From NCBI GenBank assembly GCA_905192935.1, contig CAJJMX010000030.1, positions 1 through 12,891 on the forward strand: DNA of 12,891 nucleotides. The letters run 5' to 3'. This document shows positions 6,808 to 12,891 of this stretch, one piece after another. The first letter of the stretch is position 1, and every line of letters begins with the position of its first letter. The notes under the pieces were generated by a model, which worked only from the letters and a program-made list of their open reading frames with translations, was not told the DNA's origin and searched no databases. The translations under genes and the position numbers were made by a program. This DNA comes from an uncultured Mailhella sp. Its GTDB lineage: Bacteria; Desulfobacterota; Desulfovibrionia; Desulfovibrionales; Desulfovibrionaceae.

Positions 6808-7956
6808 ATGACCGCTCACGCTCTTATTCTGGCCGCGGGATTTTCCTCGCGCATGGCTCCGAAGTTCAAGCCTCTGCTACCTCTGCCCCTTCCCGGCGGC
6901 GAAAAGACCGCCCTTGCCGCCCTGTGTTCGCTCTATAAGGCGGAAGGCGTCTCTCCGCTCGTCGTGGGCGGGAGCCGTGCCGAAGCGACGAGACGCGAAG
7001 CCGAGGCTGTCGGGGCGGCTTTCGCCCTCAACCCCCATCCGGAACGGGGCATGTTCTCCAGCATCCGCGCGGGCATGGCCGCACTGCCTAAGGACGCCGG
7101 TCCCATCTTCGTGCATCCCGTGGACATTCCGCTCGTGCGCCGCATGACGGTGCGCTCTCTTCTGGATGCCGCGCAGATCTGCACGGACAGGCCGCTCATT
7201 CCCACGTTCCGGGGCGCGGCCGGTCATCCGCCGCTCTTTCCCGCCTCCATGCGGAAAACCGTGCTCGACGCCGGTGACGACGGATGCCTGAGAAACCTCG
7301 TGGAAGGCCTCTCGCCCGTCACGGTCCCCGTGGCGGATTCCTTCATCCTGCGTGACATGGACTCGCCCGCCGAGTACGAAGAGCTGCGAAGCCTCGCCCC
7401 GCGGCAGGATCTCTTCTCGACGATGGAGGCAAGGGAGCTTCTTGCCGTGCGGCACGCTCAGGAGCGGGGCGTGATGCACTCGCTTGCCGTGGGCCGCGTG
7501 GCCGCGCGCTTTGCCGCCGCGCTCAACGAGGCCCGGGCCGCGGCGCAGAAAGGACCGCTCGACGAGGCTCTCGCCGAAGTCGGAGGCATCATTCACGACG
7601 TATGCAAGGGACAGCCCCGCCATGAGGCCGCGGCAGGCAGACTGCTGCGCGGATGGGGCATGGATGCCATGGCAAGACTGGTGGAAGATCACCGGGACAT
7701 GACCGTGCCCGGCGATGAGCCGCTTTCCGAAAGAGAGCTCATCTTTCTCGCCGACAAGTTCGTGCGCGGCAAAGAGCCCGTGCCTCTTGAGGAGCGCTTC
7801 CGCAGCAAGATGGCCTGCTATCCCGACGATCCCGAGGCCGTGGCCGCCATTGCCGGACGCATGGAACGGGCAAAGCTCATGGAAGAGAGGCTTGAGAGAG
7901 AGTGCGGAAAAGCGCCGGAAGAGCTGGCCCGCGAGGCGCTCAACTCTTCCTGCTGA
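6808..7956 (+). CDS. MocA-like nucleotidyltransferase fused to an HD phosphohydrolase domain (DVU1551-like)
   Basis: 382 residues, two domains. Residues 1-200 or so are a MobA/MocA-like nucleotidyltransferase: LAAGFSSRM (8-16) with K19/K21 nearby, metal-binding HPVDIP with D106, and GHPPLF at 139-144. MocA transfers CMP from CTP to Mo-molybdopterin to give molybdopterin cytosine dinucleotide, the form found in Desulfovibrio aldehyde oxidoreductase, so CTP is the likely substrate. From about residue 210 comes an HD domain with a full metal-ligand set: H224, H263-D264 (HDVCKG), H295 (EDHRD) and D316 (LADKF). HD domains hydrolyse phosphoester bonds, but what this one acts on is unknown; a pyrophosphate, nucleotide or cofactor intermediate is possible. 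It lies after the operon terminator with its own predicted promoter and a weak ribosome site (GAAAG, 6800-6804). The fused architecture matches the family remembered as the DVU1551 NTP transferase. Confidence 0.85.
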   Translation: MTAHALILAAGFSSRMAPKFKPLLPLPLPGGEKTALAALCSLYKAEGVSPLVVGGSRAEATRREAEAVGAAFALNPHPERGMFSSIRAGMAALPKDAGPIFVHPVDIPLVRRMTVRSLLDAAQICTDRPLIPTFRGAAGHPPLFPASMRKTVLDAGDDGCLRNLVEGLSPVTVPVADSFILRDMDSPAEYEELRSLAPRQDLFSTMEARELLAVRHAQERGVMHSLAVGRVAARFAAALNEARAAAQKGPLDEALAEVGGIIHDVCKGQPRHEAAAGRLLRGWGMDAMARLVEDHRDMTVPGDEPLSERELIFLADKFVRGKEPVPLEERFRSKMACYPDDPEAVAAIAGRMERAKLMEERLERECGKAPEELAREALNSSC

Positions 7957-8049
7957 GAGTTTCTCCAGGGCCGCCTGAAAAGGCCGCGTGGCCCTCGGGC
8001 CCGGACGGACTCCCGACTAACAGGCTTCTCAAAAATTTTGCCGGACGAC

Positions 8050-8090
8050 AAAAAGCCCTGCCCCGGATCTTCCCGGGACAGGGCTTTTTT
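8050..8090. terminator. Bidirectional rho-independent terminator between convergent genes
   Basis: A 30-base hairpin (8055-8084) pairs GCCCTGCCCCGG with CCGGGACAGGGC, with one C-A mismatch and a six-base loop (ATCTTC). It is flanked by five A on the left (8050-8054) and six T on the right (8085-8090), so it has a T-tract in both directions. It serves the nucleotidyltransferase-HD gene from the left and the minus-strand membrane protein gene from the right. Confidence 0.9.
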
Positions 8091-8109
8091 ACGGCATGAG
8101 GAAAAAGGG

Positions 8110-9021
8110 CTACACGCGGCCGAGCACGAAATACGTCCCGGCAAAGAGCAGCACCAGCGCGAGGAAGGCCAGGGAACGCTTCTGCATGGGCACGGCGGCG
8201 TGCGCCACGGCGTACCAGAGAAGCGCGGCGAGAGGCAGGCAGAACATGCCCGCCGTCAGGGCCTGGGAGGCGTATTCGCTAGCAAAGGGAAGAAGCGCCA
8301 GCGCGTGAGCGGCATCGACCACGGGCGTGAGCCAGAACATGGCCGCGGCGGAAAGGGTGAGCAGGATTCCCGAACCGAAGGCCTGCCGGGCGCGCATGGA
8401 GAGGATGAAGGTATAGAAGTCGCGGCCGAAGTCGTCACGGTTGCGGCAGAGTATGTGCCAGCACAGGGCGAGGGCATACGCGCCCGTCAGTCCCAGAAAC
8501 AGGGAAAAGCCCGCAAAGAACATGAAGCCGAGGCTGTGCATGCCCGCCATGAGCACGAGGAAGGACTGCACGGCCTCCTGCTCGTCGCCGGTCCCGGCGG
8601 AAAGCGCGCCGAGGCAGAAGCCCCATGCCAGCACGCAGAGAAGGCACGCGGCGAGCGTGGAGGCCAGACCGGAAAGGATGCCGAAGGCCATCTTGCCCGT
8701 CTTCTTCACGAAAAGGACCGCCACGGCGCACAGCGCCGCCACGGAGGCGGCGATGACGAGGCACTCCCACACGAAGGCCCACGGTCCGGTCATGAGACGG
8801 CTGATATATCCCCGGGCCAGAAGATCGGCGGCAAGGGCCAGAGCAAAAAGCACCTGGAGCACGGCGGTGAAGGATTCCGTCTGTCCGGCGCCCTTGTCGT
8901 ACAGTGAACGACGGCGGGCCGTGGCCAGTCTGTGATCCCACACGGAAACAAAAGGAAGCATGGCGCCGGAAAGACCGGCGATGAGAAGCACGGCAAGCGC
9001 CGCGCAGACATAGAAGGTCAT
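8110..9021 (-). CDS. Polytopic membrane protein, function not recognised
   Basis: 303 residues, very hydrophobic, with about eight or nine predicted membrane segments: roughly 4-26, 51-70, 80-105, 111-140, 150-177, 178-192, 214-235, 240-275 and 282-301. No cleavable signal peptide is evident. Charged loops include WDHRLATARRR after the first segment and a conspicuous cytoplasm-like loop, CRNRDDFGRDFYTFILSMRARQ, between the sixth and seventh; H30, H162 and H189 sit at membrane edges or within helices and could be heme or quinone ligands, which is speculation. I considered a cytochrome bd- or NrfD-like quinone-interacting subunit, but no diagnostic motif settles it. The start has a good ribosome site (AGGAG, complement of 9027-9031). 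The gene ends 19 bases from the bidirectional terminator and starts back-to-back with the AsmA gene. Possible regulatory or functional link to that envelope protein is unproven. Confidence 0.8.
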   Translation of the reverse strand: MTFYVCAALAVLLIAGLSGAMLPFVSVWDHRLATARRRSLYDKGAGQTESFTAVLQVLFALALAADLLARGYISRLMTGPWAFVWECLVIAASVAALCAVAVLFVKKTGKMAFGILSGLASTLAACLLCVLAWGFCLGALSAGTGDEQEAVQSFLVLMAGMHSLGFMFFAGFSLFLGLTGAYALALCWHILCRNRDDFGRDFYTFILSMRARQAFGSGILLTLSAAAMFWLTPVVDAAHALALLPFASEYASQALTAGMFCLPLAALLWYAVAHAAVPMQKRSLAFLALVLLFAGTYFVLGRV

Positions 9022-9072
9022 GGGTACTCCTGTCGCCCTTCCGATGCGTCATCGGCGGCGGCCCTTTCCTAC

Positions 9073-9101
9073 TTGTATACTTACGGCAAGTTTTCTACTA
9101 T
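9073..9101 (+). promoter_or_regulatory. Predicted sigma70 promoter of the AsmA-family gene
   Basis: TTGTAT (9073-9078), a 17-base spacer and TACTAT (9096-9101) form a near-consensus promoter at optimal spacing. Transcription would start around 9108, giving a leader of about 54 bases to the ATG at 9162; a start at the ATG at 9117 would leave almost no leader. The same 140-base region must hold the minus-strand promoter of the membrane protein, for which I see only a weak candidate (complement of 9075-9080, TATACA). Confidence 0.6.
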
Positions 9102-9161
9102 GCGGGCAGCCCGGGCATGCAAAATCGGTACGAAAAGTACCGCGGCCCGTCAAGAGGGAAT

Positions 9162-12100
9162 ATGCGGAAACCTCGTCTCGGAACCATACTTCTGCTGCTG
9201 TGGGGAGTTTTTCTCACCCTGGCGGTCTACGGCTATCTCGCATGGCTTCAGCCTTCGCGTCTGGCTTCCACCGTGTCCCGGCTCCTGGAATCGAAACTTT
9301 CCGTGCAGTGCAGCATCGGAGAAGTGTCCCTTTCCTTCTTTCCCGTTCCCACGATCCACGCCTCGGATCTCGCCCTGCTGCGCGGCAGCGTCGACGACAT
9401 GGAACTGCACGTGCGCAGGACCAGGATCCAGATAGGCTACCTTTCCCTGCTGCGCCTCAGTCCCGTGGTGAGTTCCCTGTCTCTGGAAAGCCCCACGCTC
9501 GACATCTCCGGCGATCTTCTGGAAAAGCTCCTTCATGAAAAGAAAACCGGGGATGCCGACAAGAGCGCCCGCAGCTTCTCCCTGCCCTACGGGATCACCG
9601 GCGTGCGCATCCAGGTGGAAAACGGGACCTGCCGCATCACGGGCTCGGAAGGCAGGGGAAATCTCACGATCACCGGCATCCATGCCGCGGCAAGGCTCCC
9701 GGGGATTCTTCCCGGAAATCTCGAACTTGGCGTGGACGGCATGCGCTACAGAACTTCGGCCGGACTCGAAGCCTCGGCGCAGAACACTCACCTTGCCGTC
9801 TCCTCCCTGCGCAGGAATCACCGACATCTCTGGCGCGGCGACGTGGTTTTTTCCTCGGATCTCCAGCTTGCGCCGCTTGATGCCGTCATGGGACACGCCA
9901 TCGACGAGCCCTACCGCTATTTTCCCATGCCGAAGCCTCTGCACGTCTCCGTTTCCGCCGGATTTTCGGCCTCGCCCGAGGAAGGAACGTTCCAGACCCG
10001 GGGAAAGACCGACATTGCCGCAACGCTCGTCATGAACGGACATCCCGTGCCCATATCCCTTGCCGTTCCCTTCGACAAAAACGACGACACCCCGGATGTG
10101 ACCATTGAAAACGCCGACGTCCGCATGGGAGACGACAACGTCGTCCTGTCCGGCATCCTGAAGGGACTCATGCAGGGCGATCCCGTGCTGCACGGCCGTG
10201 CCGACATCCGTCATTTCAGCCTGACCCGCTGGTTCGGCTTCGGCCGGGCCATGACCGGCGGTCTTCAGCGGGCGCTCGACAACATCACCGGCTCCTTCGA
10301 GGACATGGAACTCAGTCTGCGCGGCGTGGTGGTACCCCGTCTCAAGGCGCAGGTGATGGGCATGGACCTGGAAGGCTCGGGAAGCTGCCGGGAATATCTC
10401 AAGCCGGAAATACTCATCAGCGCTCACGGCAAAAAGGTGGATCTCAACCGCATCTTCCCCGAGCTCAGGGGCGAATTTCCCGACATGTCGCATCTGCCGC
10501 CGCCGGTGCTCCCCTCCTCCCATGAGGAGGAAGCTGAAAGCAATCCGGACGAGGATCACATCCATGTGGGCTACGACATCCATATTTCCGCGGACACGGC
10601 CGACATCATGAACTTCAGCGTGAACGGCGCCGACGTTCATGTCGTTCCTGCTCCGGCAGGACATCCCATGCTGAACATCGCCGTCGGCGGTCTGTACGGC
10701 GGCAAGGCGACGTCCAGGGTCTACCTGGACGACAAGGTGCGCGTGACGGCCGACCTCGACAAGGTGACCATGGACGGATTCACCCGGGCGCTTGCCGGCT
10801 ATCCGGCCATGACCGGTCTTCTCAGAAAGGGATCCGCGGATCTTTCCTTCGAGCCCGGCTCCTCGCTCACCATGCTGAGCACGCTCGGCGGAAGCCTGCG
10901 GGCGAATCTGGACCGGGGAGGCCTGACTCTGAGCAAGGGCACCGCCCCCCTGTCCTACGCCTCGCTTGCCGTCAGCGCTCAGGCGGCGGCCGCTCCGGCA
11001 AAGAATCTGAGCGCCATGCCCGACCTCATGGATTTCAAGGGAAACTGGAAGGTGGATCTCACTTCCGAGAACTGGTCGGTTTCCGCCGAGGCGAAACAGG
11101 CCGCCCTCTCCTTCAGCACGAAGAACGGTCTGCCCTCGGCCATGCGCAACCAGCCCGTTTCGCTTGAGGTCTCCCTGAAGAAGGCGCTCTGCGACCTTCT
11201 TGCCGACGATATGGACTTCACCGTATCCGGCAGGGGCAGCTACAGCGCGTCCGGCAAAAGCGTGTCCATGACCGACGCCGCGCTCCGCCACAAGGACTTC
11301 ACCCTCACCGGCAAAATGACCGCCTCAAACGTGCCTGACAAGCTTTCCGTGTCGGGCAGGCTGAACCTCGTCACGCCGTCGATGCGCAGATGCCTGGCGC
11401 TCTTCGGTCTGTCCCTGCCCCAGGCTGAGGGCAAAAAAACGTTCCAAAAGGCGGAAGCCTCCGCCGACGTGACCATAAGCGCCGGGCAGATCAGTCTCGA
11501 CAAGCTCCAGGGCTCTCTGGACGGCACCAGGTTCAGCGGCGCGCTTCATCAGTCGCTTACGGGCCGCCCGACGCTGAACGGGAACCTTCGTCTGCCCTTC
11601 CTCAACGTCGACGACTACCGCTCCACGGCCGAAGGCTCCCCCGCCGAGAGCAAAAGCACGCCGCTGCCGCTCTCCTTCCTGGAAAACTTCGACATGACGC
11701 TTTCGCTCTCCTTTGACCGTCTGCGGGCCTTCGCCACCACACTGGACAGCATGACCCTGCCCGTTTCTCAGAAGAACGGCGTGCTCACCGCGCCCTTCAA
11801 GGCCGTCTTTCCCGGCGGCGGACAGGCGGACGGCAGCTTTCAGGCGGCGCTCACGGCAGACAGAAAGGCCGCGGATCTCTCGCTCTCCACGCACTGCCGC
11901 AACATGAACATGCTGAACTTCAGCACCGACAGAGGACAGAAGACGCGCATAGCCGGCACGGGGACCTTCGACGCCTCCCTGAAGTCCCGCCAGAAGAACT
12001 GGGGAGACTGGAGACATGCGCTGAACGGAAAACTCTCGCTCCTCGTGTCGGGCGGCGCCATCATCACCCCTCCCTCGGGAAAAAGCGAAACCTCGATAAA

Positions 12101-12437
12101 GAAGGAGTCCCGCACGGAGTTCAGGACCATGTCCATGAACATCACTCTGGACAGAGGCACAGCCACATGCAGGGACTTTCTCATCAAGGGCTCCCCTCTG
12201 ACCATCGTGGGAGAAGGCACGGCAGACCTCGCCTCGGAAAGCATCAACGCCGAGGCCACCGTCACGCTGGCGGGCATACCCGAAATGCCGGTCTCCATCA
12301 CCGGCAATCTCTTCTCGCCCAAGATAACCTACAAGCTGCTCGGCGCCGTCACGGGCACGGTGGGCAACATCGGCTCCGGCGTCAGCGACCTCATAGGCGG
12401 CGTGCTCTCCGCGCCCTTCCGGCTTTTCGTAAAATAA
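9162..12437 (+). CDS. AsmA family protein, large inner-membrane-anchored envelope protein
   Basis: 1091 residues. A short basic N-terminus is followed by one membrane anchor (about 7-27, LGTILLLLWGVFLTLAVYGY) and then a long, largely beta-rich periplasmic region. The first 100 residues are AsmA-like, with the start of the extended groove (ESKLSVQCSIGEVSLSFFPVP). The C-terminal part from about residue 960 (GGAIITPPSG, ADLASESINAEATVTL, ISITGNL-type repeats ending PKITYKLLG) is the AsmA C-terminal domain. AsmA-like proteins span the periplasm and are implicated in moving phospholipids to the outer membrane. A charged linker rich in Glu, Asp and His lies near 451-467. The start at 9162 is preferred because GAGGGA (9154-9159) precedes it and the promoter fits; an ATG at 9117 lacks a ribosome site and would add 15 residues. 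No terminator with a T-tract is evident downstream. Confidence 0.88.
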   Translation: MRKPRLGTILLLLWGVFLTLAVYGYLAWLQPSRLASTVSRLLESKLSVQCSIGEVSLSFFPVPTIHASDLALLRGSVDDMELHVRRTRIQIGYLSLLRLSPVVSSLSLESPTLDISGDLLEKLLHEKKTGDADKSARSFSLPYGITGVRIQVENGTCRITGSEGRGNLTITGIHAAARLPGILPGNLELGVDGMRYRTSAGLEASAQNTHLAVSSLRRNHRHLWRGDVVFSSDLQLAPLDAVMGHAIDEPYRYFPMPKPLHVSVSAGFSASPEEGTFQTRGKTDIAATLVMNGHPVPISLAVPFDKNDDTPDVTIENADVRMGDDNVVLSGILKGLMQGDPVLHGRADIRHFSLTRWFGFGRAMTGGLQRALDNITGSFEDMELSLRGVVVPRLKAQVMGMDLEGSGSCREYLKPEILISAHGKKVDLNRIFPELRGEFPDMSHLPPPVLPSSHEEEAESNPDEDHIHVGYDIHISADTADIMNFSVNGADVHVVPAPAGHPMLNIAVGGLYGGKATSRVYLDDKVRVTADLDKVTMDGFTRALAGYPAMTGLLRKGSADLSFEPGSSLTMLSTLGGSLRANLDRGGLTLSKGTAPLSYASLAVSAQAAAAPAKNLSAMPDLMDFKGNWKVDLTSENWSVSAEAKQAALSFSTKNGLPSAMRNQPVSLEVSLKKALCDLLADDMDFTVSGRGSYSASGKSVSMTDAALRHKDFTLTGKMTASNVPDKLSVSGRLNLVTPSMRRCLALFGLSLPQAEGKKTFQKAEASADVTISAGQISLDKLQGSLDGTRFSGALHQSLTGRPTLNGNLRLPFLNVDDYRSTAEGSPAESKSTPLPLSFLENFDMTLSLSFDRLRAFATTLDSMTLPVSQKNGVLTAPFKAVFPGGGQADGSFQAALTADRKAADLSLSTHCRNMNMLNFSTDRGQKTRIAGTGTFDASLKSRQKNWGDWRHALNGKLSLLVSGGAIITPPSGKSETSIKKESRTEFRTMSMNITLDRGTATCRDFLIKGSPLTIVGEGTADLASESINAEATVTLAGIPEMPVSITGNLFSPKITYKLLGAVTGTVGNIGSGVSDLIGGVLSAPFRLFVK

Positions 12438-12781
12438 TGCCCGCGGCCCCGCAAGGCTGCGGACATGAAAAGACGGAAAAAGCGTCGCGCCGGAACGCCC
12501 TCACGGCGGGTTCGGCCTCTCTTGCCCCGCGCCTTTCGTGGAAGACGCCGAAGCGACGCTCTCAGGCGGGCACGGGCCCTGTCCCGAAAGGACGTCTGCC
12601 GGAAAAGAAGAAACGCCGAAGCCTCTTTTGCGGCCCCGTTTCCCCCGCTCCCTGGCATGGCGGAACCGACGCCGAAAGCGAGACCACAACGGAGGGACGC
12701 TTTTCCCTCCGCCTTCGGAAGAAGCCGCCCCTTCCGTCACAGCATAAGACGGCTCCCCGGAGCTTCCCGGCAAAAGGCCGG
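12438..12781. other. Long GC-rich intergenic region with no convincing gene
   Basis: About 344 bases lie between the AsmA gene stop and the stop of the partial minus-strand gene. Visible structures are a 5-bp hairpin CCGCA/TGCGG just after the AsmA stop, a 7-bp hairpin CGGAGGG/CCCTCCG (12690-12711) without a T-tract, and CCGGC/GCCGG (12767-12771 with 12777-12781) followed four bases later by six T (12787-12792), which could act as a weak plus-strand terminator. Both strands have open frames, but their products are arginine-rich and low in complexity, as expected for chance frames in GC-rich DNA. A small RNA or degenerate gene cannot be ruled out. Confidence 0.5.
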
Positions 12782-12891
12782 TCAGATTTTTTCAAGCTCG
12801 CGCCCCTCGTTGACCCCGAGTGCCGCTATCTGCCTGAATATGTTTATGGATTCCTCAGCTTCCGCAGCGTCGAGCGTGCGCAGGGCAAAGC
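12782..12891 (-). CDS. C-terminal end of a minus-strand gene, function unknown
   Basis: Only the last 35 codons and the stop are in the window; the gene enters from the right edge. The peptide (LRTLDAAEAEESINIFRQ then IAALGVNEGRELEKI) has the amino-acid balance and amphipathic helix pattern of real protein, unlike the arginine-rich frames next to it. Codon choice also fits the other genes. It is too short to assign a family. It converges on the AsmA gene across the preceding spacer. Confidence 0.6.
   Translation of the reverse strand, partial: FALRTLDAAEAEESINIFRQIAALGVNEGRELEKI

Noticed and set aside
9150..11291. A 713-codon open frame on the minus strand opposite the AsmA gene.
   Set aside because: It is the mirror of a GC-rich coding frame; the plus-strand protein has a membrane anchor, AsmA signatures, promoter and ribosome site, while the minus product is rich in His, Gly and Arg with no recognisable domain.
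12562..12795. A minus-strand frame of 77 codons starting with TTG inside the end of the partial gene.
   Set aside because: Arginine- and glycine-rich composition and a poor start; typical of chance frames in GC-rich DNA.
12465..12891. A plus-strand frame starting at ATG 12465 stays open to the window edge.
   Set aside because: Its product is extremely arginine-rich and low in complexity, no ribosome site precedes it, and its 3' part overlaps the better-supported minus-strand gene end.

Overview
The window looks like chromosome of a sulfate-reducer-type member of the Desulfovibrionaceae (class Desulfovibrionia, formerly Deltaproteobacteria). The DNA is GC-rich, coding is dense, and the first 8 kb reproduces, in order, a gene set I know from Desulfovibrio vulgaris as DVU1558 down to DVU1551, which lies next to a molybdenum aldehyde oxidoreductase gene. 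The organism and locus names come from memory of gene order, not from a search.

Positions 1-6601 hold a tightly packed plus-strand operon of seven genes. They are: the 3' part of an NAD(P)-type oxidoreductase with two iron-sulfur motifs and two CCG domains; a 71-aa two-CxxC redox protein; a SAM-dependent methyltransferase; a C-GCAxxG-C-C protein; a cysteine-rich radical SAM protein (TrsS type, resembling the Tes/MJ0619 group); a PaaK-like adenylate-forming enzyme that lacks a C-terminal lid; and an XdhC-family molybdoenzyme maturation factor. A rho-independent terminator (6639-6680) ends the operon. A separate sigma70-like promoter (6741-6768) then serves an eighth, functionally linked gene, a fusion of a MocA-like nucleotidyltransferase and an HD phosphohydrolase (6808-7956).

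Two members have well-understood relatives. MocA makes molybdopterin cytosine dinucleotide, and XdhC inserts and sulfurates the cofactor in xanthine dehydrogenase-family enzymes. The whole set is therefore best read as an aldehyde-oxidoreductase maturation and electron-transfer module. The roles of the radical SAM protein, methyltransferase, adenylating enzyme and C-GCAxxG-C-C protein are not known to me and are the most interesting part of the window. The oxidoreductase structural gene itself would lie upstream, outside the window.

A bidirectional terminator (8050-8090) separates this module from a second region. There, an unrecognised polytopic membrane protein (8110-9021, minus) and a 1091-aa AsmA-family envelope protein (9162-12437, plus) are transcribed divergently from a short intergenic region with a good sigma70-like promoter for the AsmA gene. 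About 340 bases without a convincing gene follow, and the window ends in the C-terminal 35 codons of a minus-strand gene of unknown function. I saw no tRNA, rRNA, CRISPR array, insertion sequence or riboswitch.
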